Assembly (NCBI GenBank): GCA_018714085.1
Contig: DVNY01000160.1
Span: forward strand, 1-34,364
Reading direction: 5' to 3'
DNA length: 34,364 bases
From: Candidatus Caccomonas pullistercoris
GTDB taxonomy: Bacteria; Bacteroidota; Bacteroidia; Bacteroidales; Bacteroidaceae
Part shown: positions 23,144 to 31,348 of the stretch, in pieces
Layout of the letters: every line of letters starts with the position of its first letter
Position numbering within the stretch: the first letter of the stretch is position 1
Position numbers and translations under genes: made by a program
The notes under the pieces: model-generated
Database searches by the model: none
What the model was told of the DNA's origin: nothing
What the model saw: only the letters and a program-made list of their open reading frames with translations

Positions 23144-24569
23144 TGTGATTGTTTACCGTTTTCAGGATTTCCTTGTTTACCTCGAACGTATATTTTTTCC
23201 TGAGGCTTTCCACCCATTGGCGTTCGAGCTCTTCTTGATAATCGCCGATGACCATGCCCATGGCGTCGTTGAGTTCCTTGGGATTGTTCAACTTCTTGCC
23301 GGCCACGCCGATATAGTCGAAACCCTCCGGACGCTTTACCTGCGGTCCGTCGAAGACCAGCTCGTCGACATATTGGTTGTCGCCTTTCTTGAAGTAGTCA
23401 GGAATCATCACCTTGACGCGTTCGGTCGAATCCGTGTTGAATGTCTTGTCAATGGCGTCGTCCCAGCTGTTGTCCTTGATTTTCCGCAGCATTTTGGCGA
23501 CGGGTTTAATCAACTTCTTGTCGGTCGTGTAAAACAGGAAGCCCTTGAAGCGCGGTTCTGTCCATTTGTAGGATTTCTTGTGTTCTTTGAAGTATTTTTT
23601 GAGACCGACGGTGTCGCTCGCGGCCTTATCCCAGACTTTTGCTTTGCTGATGTCGTAGAGGAGCAGGCCGTCGTAGTATTCCTGAATCAAGTATTTCAGG
23701 GTGGGGTCTTGTGCAGTGGCTTTGTTCAGCAGGCTGTCAATCACCATGTCGCGGGTCAGCTTCCCGTGGGAAGCGCTGATCATTTTTTGAATGGTATGTT
23801 CCCCCGATTCTTCTTTGATGTCGCGTCGTTCGAGCGCTTTGACGAGGGTCGGTTTCAGCTCTGCGTATGATTCGAGCGGGCGGCGTCCGTTCATCCGGAT
23901 GATGTGGAAACCGACGGGTGACTCTATGGGTTGTGATGTCTCGCCGTCTTTCAGCTTGTAGGCCGCGTCTTCAAATGCTTTGATTGTTGAGCCGGGGCCG
24001 ATCCATGGGAGCTGGCCACCTTTTTGCGCTGTTCCCCGGTCTTCGGAATACTGGTGTGCCAGCAAGGCAAAGTCGGCGCCACCTTGAACCAAGTCATAGA
24101 TAGAGTCGACACGCTGTTTCACACTAACATAGTAGGCTTCTGTGGCATCTTGTGGCAGTCTGAAGAAAATGTGTGCCGGGTGGATCAGGTCTTTTCCACC
24201 CATGCGCTGCTCCAGGCGGCTGTAAAGCTGGCGAGCCACGGAGTCGATATACATTGTGTCTATCAGCATGGGCGTCAACTGCATGTCGCGATAGTTCTCA
24301 AATTCTTTTCGGAACGATGCAGTCGTGTCCAGACGTGCGGCTAAGGCGTCTTCAACTTTCAGTTTGTAGTTGATGAACATGTCGACATATGCGTCGAGGC
24401 TCGTCTGCTCCGCTTTGTTTGCCGTGTTGTTCTTGTTGAATGAGTATTCGAACTCTGACCGTGTGATGTCCTTGCCGTTTATTTTCATCAGGACGGGGTC
24501 GTCTATGACCTTGCCTGCCCCGGTGGAGCAGGCAAGGCATAAGGCGATAGTGCCGAGAAGTTTTTTCAT
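23136..24569 (-). CDS. PpiC-type peptidyl-prolyl isomerase, envelope protein
   Basis: Second parvulin-family foldase of the operon. The start is placed at the ATG at 24569 (MKKLLGTIALCLACSTGAG, an export signal); the 601-aa track ORF extends into guaB in another frame. After VLMKINGKDITRSEFEYSFNKNN comes one recognisable PpiC domain (about residues 115-225: HPAHIFFRLPQ, YSEDRGTAQKGGQLPWIGPG, ESPVGFHIIRMNGRRP) and a long helical C-terminal half. Whether Cys14 is lipidated is unclear, since the residue at -3 is not the usual Leu. 477 aa. It lies 19 nt after guaB and overlaps the SurA-like gene by 8 nt. Confidence 0.88.
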   Translation of the reverse strand: MKKLLGTIALCLACSTGAGKVIDDPVLMKINGKDITRSEFEYSFNKNNTANKAEQTSLDAYVDMFINYKLKVEDALAARLDTTASFRKEFENYRDMQLTPMLIDTMYIDSVARQLYSRLEQRMGGKDLIHPAHIFFRLPQDATEAYYVSVKQRVDSIYDLVQGGADFALLAHQYSEDRGTAQKGGQLPWIGPGSTIKAFEDAAYKLKDGETSQPIESPVGFHIIRMNGRRPLESYAELKPTLVKALERRDIKEESGEHTIQKMISASHGKLTRDMVIDSLLNKATAQDPTLKYLIQEYYDGLLLYDISKAKVWDKAASDTVGLKKYFKEHKKSYKWTEPRFKGFLFYTTDKKLIKPVAKMLRKIKDNSWDDAIDKTFNTDSTERVKVMIPDYFKKGDNQYVDELVFDGPQVKRPEGFDYIGVAGKKLNNPKELNDAMGMVIGDYQEELERQWVESLRKKYTFEVNKEILKTVNNHND

Positions 24570-24588
24570 CTGGGTGTGAGGTTTTGAA

Positions 24589-26067
24589 TTATTCGGGGCG
24601 GCTGTAATTGGGCGCCTCGCTGGTAATGGTGATGTCGTGCGGGTGGCTTTCGAGCACGCCGGCGTTCGTGATGCGGGCGAACTTGGCGTCGTGCAGGGCC
24701 TCGATCGTGCCGGCTCCGCAGTAGCCCATGCCCGAACGCAGACCGCCGACCAACTGGTAGATGACCTCTTGAACGGAACCTTTGTAGGGAACGCGGCCGG
24801 CGATGCCTTCGGGGACGAGTTTCTTGGCGTCGACCACCGACGACTGGAAGTAGCGGTCTTTCGACCCGTTCTCCATGGCTTCGAGAGAGCCCATGCCGCG
24901 GTAGGTCTTGAATTTGCGGCCGTTGAAGATGATGGTTTCACCCGGCGATTCTTCCGTGCCGGCCACGAGTGAGCCGACCATTACGCAGTCGCCGCCGGCT
25001 GCCAAAGCCTTGACCACGTCGCCCGAGTAGCGCAAGCCGCCATCGGCGATGAGGGGGATGCCGGTGCCTTTGAGTGCGCAGGCCACGTCATAAACGGCTG
25101 ACAATTGGGGGACTCCAACGCCGGCGATGATGCGCGTCGTGCAGATGGATCCCGGTCCGATACCGACTTTGACGGCGTCGGCGCCGGCCTCAGCCAGCAT
25201 TTTGGCAGCTGCGCCTGTGGCGACGTTGCCTACGACGATGTCCACATCCTTGAAACTGGCTTTGGCTTCGCGCAGTTTTTCGATAACGTATTTCGAGTGG
25301 CCGTGGGCGGTGTCGATGACGATGGCGTCGACGCCAGCCTTGATGAGGGCTTCCATGCGGTCGAGTGTGTCGTTCGTCACGCCGACGCCTGCGGCCACGC
25401 GGAGGCGGCCTTTGGCGTCCTTGCAGGCCATGGGTTTGTCTTTGGCTTTCGTAATATCTTTATAGGTGATCAGGCCGACAAGCCGTCCTTCGCGGTCGAC
25501 GACAGGGAGCTTCTCAATCTTGTTTTCTTGCAGGATCTGTGAAGCCGAGGTCAGGTCGGTCTGTTGCGTGGTGGTCACGAGGTTCTCGCTCGTCATGACG
25601 TCGTCGATGAGTTTGTCCATCTCGCGTTCGAACCGGAGGTCGCGGTTCGTCACGATGCCGACCAGCTTGCGGTCGTCGTCAACGACGGGGATGCCGCCGA
25701 TGTGGTACTCGCGCATCAGCATGAGTGCGTCGCGGACGGTTTTGCCGCGCTGGATGGTGACGGGGTCGTATATCATGCCGTTTTCGGCACGCTTGACGAT
25801 AGCCACTTGGCGGGCTTGCTCGTCGATCGGCATGTTCTTGTGGATGACGCCGATTCCGCCTTCACGGGCTATGGCGATAGCCATGGGCGCTTCGGTTACG
25901 GTGTCCATTGCGGCTGTGACGAACGGCACTTTCAATTCGATGTGGCGTGAAAAGTGCGTGGAGAGCGACACTGTGCGCGGGAGGACTTCGGAATAAGCGG
26001 GAACAAGGAGGACGTCGTCAAAGGTCAAACCGTCCATCACGATTTTGTCAGCAATAAATGATGTCAT
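24589..26067 (-). CDS. guaB: Inosine-5'-monophosphate dehydrogenase
   Basis: Oxidises IMP to XMP, the first committed step of GMP synthesis. Opens with the typical [19 protein letters not shown]. Paired CBS domains lie about residues 95-205 ([43 protein letters not shown]). The catalytic loop [10 protein letters not shown] puts the nucleophile at C309, followed by [20 protein letters not shown] and [10 protein letters not shown]. 492 aa, full length. First gene of a five-gene minus-strand run with envelope-assembly genes and mutL; a near-consensus promoter lies just upstream. Confidence 0.97.
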   Translation of the reverse strand: MTSFIADKIVMDGLTFDDVLLVPAYSEVLPRTVSLSTHFSRHIELKVPFVTAAMDTVTEAPMAIAIAREGGIGVIHKNMPIDEQARQVAIVKRAENGMIYDPVTIQRGKTVRDALMLMREYHIGGIPVVDDDRKLVGIVTNRDLRFEREMDKLIDDVMTSENLVTTTQQTDLTSASQILQENKIEKLPVVDREGRLVGLITYKDITKAKDKPMACKDAKGRLRVAAGVGVTNDTLDRMEALIKAGVDAIVIDTAHGHSKYVIEKLREAKASFKDVDIVVGNVATGAAAKMLAEAGADAVKVGIGPGSICTTRIIAGVGVPQLSAVYDVACALKGTGIPLIADGGLRYSGDVVKALAAGGDCVMVGSLVAGTEESPGETIIFNGRKFKTYRGMGSLEAMENGSKDRYFQSSVVDAKKLVPEGIAGRVPYKGSVQEVIYQLVGGLRSGMGYCGAGTIEALHDAKFARITNAGVLESHPHDITITSEAPNYSRPE

Positions 26068-26090
26068 GAGGGTAGTGATTTTATTGCACG

Positions 26091-26124
26091 CAAATTTACA
26101 AGTTTCCGGCCAACTGACCGCAAA
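26091..26124 (-). promoter_or_regulatory. Promoter of the guaB-mutL operon
   Basis: Minus strand: TTTG (26124-26121), 22 nt, TAAATTTG (26098-26091). The -7 box is perfect; the spacer is 2-3 nt longer than at the other promoters here. Expected start near 26085, giving a leader under 20 nt. Confidence 0.6.
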
Positions 26125-26159
26125 AGTCGACGACTATTTTTGTAATTTTATCACTTGAC

Positions 26160-26195
26160 GGGCTTGGAGGGGTGGCTTGATAGGGTGGAGTGGGG
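26160..26195 (+). repeat. G-run cluster (possible G-quadruplex), locus 4
   Basis: G-runs on the + strand at 26160-26162, 26169-26172, 26183-26185 and 26192-26195, with loops of 6, 10 and 6 nt. It begins GGGCTTGG, as does part of the G-rich stretch at 9-16 in locus 1, and like there it precedes the dyad array on the + strand. Confidence 0.4.
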
Positions 26196-26271
26196 CGAAT
26201 GGCGGAGGTCCTGCCGTGCGCCCGGACACGGGGTCATGTGCCGGCGAGTCTCCGGACGCGTCGGGCGTGAA

Positions 26272-26314
26272 GACGGGAACTGCGACAGGAAAAACTGTCG
26301 CAGTGACAGGACAG
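26272..26314. repeat. Periodic GACAG/CTGTC dyad block, locus 4
   Basis: GACAG (26284), CTGTC (26295) and GACAG (26305) are spaced 11 and 10 bp, as in the recG-gdhA array, followed directly by another GACAG (26310). The core GCGACAGGAAAAACTGTCGCAGTGACAGG contains overlapping dyads. It lies in the ~290-bp gap between a glycosyltransferase gene and guaB, both on the minus strand; apart from the repeats and the guaB promoter I see nothing else in that gap. Confidence 0.65.
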
Positions 26315-26357
26315 ACGGAAGCAGTTTCCGTTTTTCTTTGCAGGGGATGCGTCCCGC

Positions 26358-27368
26358 TCACTTCGTCGGGAGGCCTTTCAGCCGGTGGACCACAGCCTGC
26401 ATCCGGCCATAGATTCCAGTCATGAGGCAGAAAAGGCGGTAGTGTGGGCGCAAGGGCATGTAGCCGAATTTGCGGCGCATGGTCGGGTCGACAAGGTTGA
26501 GGTCGGCGCTGCGCCAATGCTCATGAAGTTTCCGGCTTATGATGAGGTTCTCCTCTTTTGTAAACTTTTTTCGGTGGCGGCGCCAATAAATGTACAGTTC
26601 GATGAGGATGCGCCAATGGTGTGTCTCTTGCTGGGCCAGCACTGAGCGGGCAACCCCCTCGGCGACCAGTTGGCGCTTCATGCTCAGTTCGGCATCGAGG
26701 CGGTCGAAGTGGCGGATGCTGCACCGGCGGGTGGTCGACTGGTCGTGCTGGCGGTAATAGTATTTCCCGCCAGACAGGCGGACCTGTCGGCAGTGAAGGA
26801 AGTGGATTCGTGTCGTGTTGTCGTCACTGAATAGCCGGCAGCTGTCGTCGAAAGGGTAGCGCTGATGAATTTCCCGCCGCACGAGGTAGAGCCCGTGCAG
26901 GCTCCAATCCATGCTTAGGCGGAAGGCTTCTTCACCCGTAAAACAGCAGCCAGAGGCGCGGAGGGGGTAGGGGGCGTAGCACCCTGACGACTGGTAAAAG
27001 TAGACGAGTTCGAAAAGCGCGGCGTCGGTCTCGGGTGTGGCGGTGGCTGCGGCGTAGGCCTTGGCCAAAGCGTCGGGGGCCAGCCAGTCGTCGCTGTCGA
27101 CCATGGTCACAAACTCGCCGTCGGCTCGTGTCAGCCCGTAATTGCGCGCCCGGGCTTGCCCCAGGTTCTCGCTGTGGCGCAGCAGGACGAAGCGCGGGTC
27201 GGCGTCAGCATAGCGCTTCATGATGCGCCATGTGCCGTCTGTCGAGGCGTCGTCGATGCAGACAATCTGTATCTCCCTGAGCGTCTGTCCGACGAGGGAG
27301 TCTAGGCATTGTGTGAGATAGGCTTGGGCGTTGTATGCAGCGACCAAGATGGTGACCTTGTGGGGCAT
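26358..27368 (-). CDS. Family 2 glycosyltransferase
   Basis: Cytoplasmic GT-A enzyme transferring a sugar from a nucleotide donor, probably for a surface polysaccharide or glycan; donor and acceptor unknown. N-terminal nucleotide-binding strand VTILVAAYNAQAYL, then IVCIDDASTDGT (D39/D40), RNYGLTRADGEF and the metal-binding MVDSDDW (D91-D94). The C-terminal ~130 residues are basic and helical without clear membrane segments. 336 aa. Transcribed away from three further glycosyltransferases that start 112 nt away. Confidence 0.9.
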   Translation of the reverse strand: MPHKVTILVAAYNAQAYLTQCLDSLVGQTLREIQIVCIDDASTDGTWRIMKRYADADPRFVLLRHSENLGQARARNYGLTRADGEFVTMVDSDDWLAPDALAKAYAAATATPETDAALFELVYFYQSSGCYAPYPLRASGCCFTGEEAFRLSMDWSLHGLYLVRREIHQRYPFDDSCRLFSDDNTTRIHFLHCRQVRLSGGKYYYRQHDQSTTRRCSIRHFDRLDAELSMKRQLVAEGVARSVLAQQETHHWRILIELYIYWRRHRKKFTKEENLIISRKLHEHWRSADLNLVDPTMRRKFGYMPLRPHYRLFCLMTGIYGRMQAVVHRLKGLPTK

Positions 27369-27448
27369 TCGTGCCGGTTTTCAGCTGTGGTGATGAAGAG
27401 GTTTTTCCTCTTTCTTGTGCGAAAGTAAGCATTCTGTGAGAAAAATGC

Positions 27449-27456
27449 TAACTTTG
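27449..27456 (+). promoter_or_regulatory. -7 element of the glycosyltransferase trio
   Basis: TAACTTTG fits TAnnTTTG, 24 nt before the chosen ATG at 27481. No convincing -33 TTG at the expected distance. Its position supports starting the gene at 27481 rather than at the upstream in-frame codons of the track ORF. Confidence 0.5.
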
Positions 27457-27480
27457 TCCCACCAAAAATGCCGACAATTT

Positions 27481-28467
27481 ATGACTGATATCCCAAAACT
27501 GAGTTTCATAGTCCCCGTATATAACACGGAAGAATATCTTCGCGAGTGCGTGGAATGCCTCCTTGTGCAGGACTACGCCGATTGCGAAGTCATCTTGGTC
27601 GACGATGGGTCGCCGGATGGTAGTGGAGCAATCTGCGACGAATATGCCCGCCGTGACAGTCGTGTCAAGGTGGTGCACCAGCAGAACGCAGGACTGAGTG
27701 CGGCCCGAAACACAGGGCTTGACGTGGCGCGGGGGGAGTTTGTGGCTTTTGTGGATTCGGACGATTCTGTCGCCCTTGACACTTATGCGGTCAATATCCC
27801 TTTTCTGTTGGCCGATCCGGAACTTGACTGGGTGGAATTTCCCGTGTCGGTCCATTGTTGTTCTCCGTGGCAGCAGATCTGGAAACCAGGTCGTCGTCGG
27901 GTGGCCGGGCAGCCCGACGTGTTTACGGATTGGATCAACTCGCAGCGTTATGTGCACTCCTATGCCTGGAACAAGATCTTCCGCCGGACTTTGTTTCAGG
28001 ATGTCCGTTTTCCGACGGGGAAGAACTTTGAGGACGTCTTTATACTTCCGCGCTTGTTGCATCGGGCCCGCGCCGTCCTTCTTTCGGATATCGGACTCTA
28101 TTATTATCGCTATCGTGAGGGATCCATCACTGTCCGTTCGACGGCACAGACCCTGCGCGACCGCTTGGATGCCTTCCTCGCGCTCTATCATGAGGCGCGT
28201 TCGTTTGAGGCCTGTCGCAAGGAATGCGTGGCGATGTACCTGAGGATAGTGGACACGCTGATAGAATGGATGCGTGCTCCCGATGCCGACGCCAGCGCGG
28301 TCCGGCATGCCTGCGATGTGCTGCGTCATGATGCGCCGACATTGTCAGCCCTTTTACGGCTCAACGTTCCGGTGAAAGTGAAAGTGAAAAATTTGTCGTT
28401 GGCCTGCTTAGGGCTTGACACACATTGCCGATTATATGCCCGGTTGCACCGAGAACCTCGTGAATGA
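27481..28467 (+). CDS. Family 2 glycosyltransferase
   Basis: GT-A fold sugar transferase, 328 aa from the ATG at 27481 (MTDIPKLSFIVPVYNTEEYL). The track's upstream extension would overlap the promoter. Motifs: VILVDDGSPDGSG (D41/D42), QQNAGLSAARNTGLDVARGEF, and the metal-binding FVDSDDS (D92-D95). First of three tightly packed + strand glycosyltransferases; the next gene starts inside its last 32 nt. Likely builds a polysaccharide or glycoconjugate; specificity cannot be told. Confidence 0.9.
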   Translation: MTDIPKLSFIVPVYNTEEYLRECVECLLVQDYADCEVILVDDGSPDGSGAICDEYARRDSRVKVVHQQNAGLSAARNTGLDVARGEFVAFVDSDDSVALDTYAVNIPFLLADPELDWVEFPVSVHCCSPWQQIWKPGRRRVAGQPDVFTDWINSQRYVHSYAWNKIFRRTLFQDVRFPTGKNFEDVFILPRLLHRARAVLLSDIGLYYYRYREGSITVRSTAQTLRDRLDAFLALYHEARSFEACRKECVAMYLRIVDTLIEWMRAPDADASAVRHACDVLRHDAPTLSALLRLNVPVKVKVKNLSLACLGLDTHCRLYARLHREPRE

Positions 28468-29461
28468 CGCTGCACCCGTGTTGAGCTTCGTTGTCCCATA
28501 TTATAATGTGGGGGCGTCGTTGTTGCGGCGTTGCCTTGACAGCCTGGCAGGTCAAGGAATCAGGAGGTCGGACTACGAGGTGATCGTGGTCGACGACGGT
28601 TCGGACGGTTTCCCCCATAGCGTGCTGGCCGATTTCCCGGGACAGGTGACCTACATCCGTCGTGAACATGCCGGGCCGGGAGCGGCGCGCAATGCTGGGA
28701 TCGATGCGGCAAGAGGCGAGTATGTCCAGTTCGTCGATGCTGATGACTATCTGTATGCTGATGCCGTTGCCTGCTATCTCCCCATGTTGCTGGCGAAAGA
28801 TTACGACGTCGTCAGCTTCTCTTTCAAACCGGTCGGTGCAGAAGCACCTGTCGGACACGTCAAGACCATGGGAGTGAAAGTGGCGGATTATGCTTCCGGG
28901 GCGGATTTCATGCGCCGACATAACCTCTCGGGCTGTCCTTGGCTGTACGCATTCAGGCGCGCTGTGGCTGACATCCACGGAGTCAGATTTACGCCAGGCA
29001 TTTACCACGAAGACGAGGAGTTCAACACCCGACTCTACCTATATGCCGGGCGCACCTGTCAGCTGTCGTTGCCCGTTTATGCTTATTGTCAGCGAGCCGG
29101 GTCGATTACGACCAAACGCGACAGGGCGCATGTGGAAAAACGCCTGTCAGACTTCAAGGCCGTCACACGCCGTCTGTCCGATTTGCGCGCGGCGGACACT
29201 GCGCTCAATGCCGTTCAGGTCGAGGCCTTGGGGCGGAAAGTGAACTTTCTTGTTTGTGACTATCTGATCAACCTGTTCCGGCTGCGGACGGCATGGCCGC
29301 GGGTGAAGAGTGAAATAGCCTCTTTGCGGCAGCAAGGGTTGTGGCCTTTGGCCCGGGAGCATTATTCGTTGTCTTATGTGGTGTTCCGTTGGCTTGCGGA
29401 AAGTGAAGCCGGGATTTGGCTTTTGGCGAGGGCAGAACGCATCAGAAAAAGACTGCATTGA
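28436..29461 (+). CDS. Family 2 glycosyltransferase
   Basis: GT-A fold sugar transferase, 341 aa. I chose the ATG at 28436 (MPGCTENLVN); the track start at 28415 is a TTG seven codons earlier. Motifs: LSFVVPYYNVGASLL, VIVVDDGSDGF (D53/D54), EHAGPGAARNAGIDAARGEY and metal-binding FVDADDY (D101-D104). The gene overlaps the previous one by 32 nt, and its stop overlaps the next start as TGATG, so the three are probably translated in a coupled way. Confidence 0.9.
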   Translation: MPGCTENLVNDAAPVLSFVVPYYNVGASLLRRCLDSLAGQGIRRSDYEVIVVDDGSDGFPHSVLADFPGQVTYIRREHAGPGAARNAGIDAARGEYVQFVDADDYLYADAVACYLPMLLAKDYDVVSFSFKPVGAEAPVGHVKTMGVKVADYASGADFMRRHNLSGCPWLYAFRRAVADIHGVRFTPGIYHEDEEFNTRLYLYAGRTCQLSLPVYAYCQRAGSITTKRDRAHVEKRLSDFKAVTRRLSDLRAADTALNAVQVEALGRKVNFLVCDYLINLFRLRTAWPRVKSEIASLRQQGLWPLAREHYSLSYVVFRWLAESEAGIWLLARAERIRKRLH

Positions 29462-30555
29462 TGAGAGTATTGTTATTGGGGGAATACAGTAATGTGCATT
29501 GGACGCTCGCCGAAGGCCTGCGGCGTTTGGGGCACGAGGTCTGTGTGCTCTCGAACGGCGATTATTGGAAAAGCTACGAGAGTGATGTGCTCATTCCCCG
29601 GCGCGAAGGAGCGTGGGGGGCTGTGGAATACTTGTGGCAGGTGGTGAGGCATTTGCCCGCCCTCAGAGGGTATGACGTGGTGCAACTGATCAATCCATGT
29701 TTTCTCGAATTGAAGGTAGAACGCTGTGCGATGGTCTATCGCTACCTGAGACGGCATAACGCGAAAGTCTTTCTCGGAGCTTTCGGGAATGATTTTTATT
29801 GGGCACATGCCTGTACGCAGACCGCCACTTTCCGCTATTCTGAGTTCTGTCAGTTTGGGAAACGTTCGGACAATACCTATACGCGGCAAATTGAAACTGA
29901 CTGGATCGGTACGGCCAAAGAGCGGGTGAACCGAGAGATGGCTGCGAGCAGCAACGGAATCATTGCAGGACTCTATGAGTATTATGCCGCGTACCGACCC
30001 TATTTCCCCGAGAAACTGACGTTTATTCCGTTCCCGATCAATCCGAATACCATTCAGCCAAAAGAACAGCATGCGCAGGAGGGGGTGAACTTCTTTATCG
30101 GAATACAGCGTCATCGTAGCGTCATCAAGGGGACGGACATCATGCTGCGGGCTTTGCAGCGTGTGGTGCAGGCAAACCCACGTCGGTGTACCATGCGCGT
30201 GGCGGAGTCGGTGCCTTTCGCAGAATATCAGGATTTGATGAACCGTTCAGACGTCTTGCTAGACCAGCTTTACTCTTATACCCCGGCGATGAATGCCCTT
30301 TTGGCTATGGCCAAAGGACTCGTTGTGGTGGGAGGCGGTGAGCCTGAGAATTACGAGATTTTAGGAGAAACGGAGCTGCGCCCGATTGTGAACGTATTGC
30401 CCAGCGAACAGGATGTGTATGAGAAACTGACAGATTTGGTGCTGCACCCCGAGCGTATTCCTGAATTGTCGCGGCAAAGTGTGGAGTACGTCCGCAGGCA
30501 CCACGATTATGTCAAAGTAGCCCGGCAGTACGTCGATTTTTGGTTGAGCCATTGA
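29461..30555 (+). CDS. Glycosyltransferase, GT-B fold (GT4-like)
   Basis: Third gene of the unit, 364 aa, from the ATG at 29461 within TGATG (MRVLLLGEYSNVHWTLAEGLRRLGHEV). The opening glycine-containing strand and helix, the central linker (FFIGIQRHRSVIKGTDIMLRAL) and the C-terminal donor-binding half (SDVLLDQLYSYTPAMNALLAMAKGLVVVGGGEPENYE) are typical of GT-B retaining transferases. Donor and acceptor unknown. No obvious terminator hairpin follows before the tRNA-Arg terminator facing it. Confidence 0.85.
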   Translation: MRVLLLGEYSNVHWTLAEGLRRLGHEVCVLSNGDYWKSYESDVLIPRREGAWGAVEYLWQVVRHLPALRGYDVVQLINPCFLELKVERCAMVYRYLRRHNAKVFLGAFGNDFYWAHACTQTATFRYSEFCQFGKRSDNTYTRQIETDWIGTAKERVNREMAASSNGIIAGLYEYYAAYRPYFPEKLTFIPFPINPNTIQPKEQHAQEGVNFFIGIQRHRSVIKGTDIMLRALQRVVQANPRRCTMRVAESVPFAEYQDLMNRSDVLLDQLYSYTPAMNALLAMAKGLVVVGGGEPENYEILGETELRPIVNVLPSEQDVYEKLTDLVLHPERIPELSRQSVEYVRRHHDYVKVARQYVDFWLSH

Positions 30556-30686
30556 ACGGTATTGCAAAGCGGCAACCTTTTTCGTCCGTCAAAGCCATAA
30601 AACTTTTATTTGCATAAAACTATAATCGTTTTACGCCTGAACCGAGAATAGGAGAGGAGGAACAGCTATTTTTAGACGTAAAGAAA

Positions 30687-30715
30687 GAGCGCCTCACTCG
30701 TGGAGTGAAGCGCTC
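30687..30715 (-). terminator. Terminator of tRNA-Arg
   Basis: Arms GAGCGC-CTCACTC and GAGTG-AAGCGCTC form a stem of about 13 bp with one wobble pair and a short loop. On the minus strand TTTCTTTACG follows. It begins a few nt after the encoded CCA of the tRNA. Confidence 0.8.
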
Positions 30716-30718
30716 GTT

Positions 30719-30795
30719 TGGTGACTTCGTTGGGATTCAAACCCAAAACCTTCTGATCCGTAGTCAGATGCTCTATTCAGTTGAGCTACGAAGCC
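30719..30795 (-). tRNA. tRNA-Arg (anticodon ACG)
   Basis: Minus-strand cloverleaf: acceptor GGCTTCG/CGAAGTC, D-arm GCTC...GAGC, anticodon stem TCTGA/TCAGA with loop CTACGGA giving ACG (wobble A probably edited to inosine, reading CGN), and T-arm TTGGG TTTGAAT CCCAA. Discriminator A is followed by an encoded CCA (30721-30719), unlike the tRNA-Thr in this window. Confidence 0.95.
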
Positions 30796-30813
30796 TTTTC
30801 GCTTTTGCGAGTG

Positions 30814-30844
30814 CAAAGATAAGGACTTCTTTTGAAACGAGCAA
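30814..30844 (-). promoter_or_regulatory. Promoter of tRNA-Arg
   Basis: Minus strand: TTG (30844-30842), 20 nt, TATCTTTG (30821-30814). Same -7 sequence and spacing as the ffs promoter. Transcription would start near 30808, about 13 nt before the mature tRNA. Confidence 0.8.
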
Positions 30845-30859
30845 GGCTTCGGGCAAAAA

Positions 30860-30925
30860 ATCATACTCTGATCATATTCTAATCATACTCAAATCATATT
30901 CTGATCGTACTTAAATCATATTCAG
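30860..30925. repeat. 11-bp tandem repeat, six copies, upstream of tRNA-Arg promoter
   Basis: Six back-to-back 11-bp units of form ATCATAYTCWR: ATCATACTCTG, ATCATATTCTA, ATCATACTCAA, ATCATATTCTG, ATCGTACTTAA, ATCATATTCAG. C/T at position 7 alternates along the array. It begins about 15 bp upstream of the tRNA-Arg -33 box. One unit per roughly one helical turn would place copies on one DNA face. Not related in sequence to the GACAG arrays. Confidence 0.85.
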
Positions 30926-31290
30926 GCTAAGTCTTGGTGATGTCTGTGTGTGCGATACTGATTGCGTAGACTATACTCTGTTTTTGTCTGATCAGGATGC
31001 GCTTATTTGTTGTGAAACAATCGGTTATGACCATCGGTCGGATGGGGTCTATCATGGCATGTTTGGCCCGTGGGTACAATTGGGATCTACATATGAAACA
31101 AGTTTGTTGATGCAGTGCTCAAATTTTAGAATTTGGAGAAAATCATGCTCAAAGCAAAACTTCCCGGTCTCATTCAGTAAATCCTTTTTCCTGGGGGCGG
31201 TAGTTTGGAGTGGAGAAATCGCGAGGAGACCATTTCCGTGAAATATGCATATCCGTAACTGACGTTTTTATTGAATGGTCAGAACGATAA
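30926..31290. other. 365-bp gene-free stretch, AT-richer than its surroundings
   Basis: No credible gene. The 97-aa track ORF here (30948-31241) is Cys/Trp-rich, has no recognisable domain and no promoter. Composition is visibly more AT-rich than neighbouring genes. Short dyads (e.g. GGTTATGACC near 31025) occur but nothing convincing as an RNA. It could be remnant DNA beside the tRNA. Confidence 0.5.
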
Positions 31291-31343
31291 GAAGACAGCA
31301 AAAGCCACGGACATTATACATGCCCGTGGCTTTTGCTGTCTTC
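31291..31343 (-). terminator. 20-bp perfect hairpin after the CHB_HEX-domain gene
   Basis: GAAGACAGCAAAAGCCACGG (31291-31310) pairs perfectly with 31324-31343 across 13 nt. It begins 5 nt after the minus-strand stop codon at 31349. The following U-tract is weak, but position and stem length make a terminator likely. Confidence 0.75.
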
Positions 31344-31348
31344 ATGGC

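Noticed and set aside
23136-24941. 601-aa version of the PpiC protein
   Set aside because: Its first ~124 residues are read out of frame from guaB; the signal peptide starts at 24569.
28415-28435. TTG start of the middle glycosyltransferase
   Set aside because: An ATG seven codons later leaves the whole GT2 domain intact, so the alternative start is not needed.
30705-30914. 69-aa + ORF over tRNA-Arg
   Set aside because: It is a translation of the complement of the tRNA and its upstream repeats.
30948-31241. 97-aa ORF in the gene-free stretch
   Set aside because: No recognisable domain, odd composition (many Cys and Trp), no promoter or coupling; not enough to call a gene.
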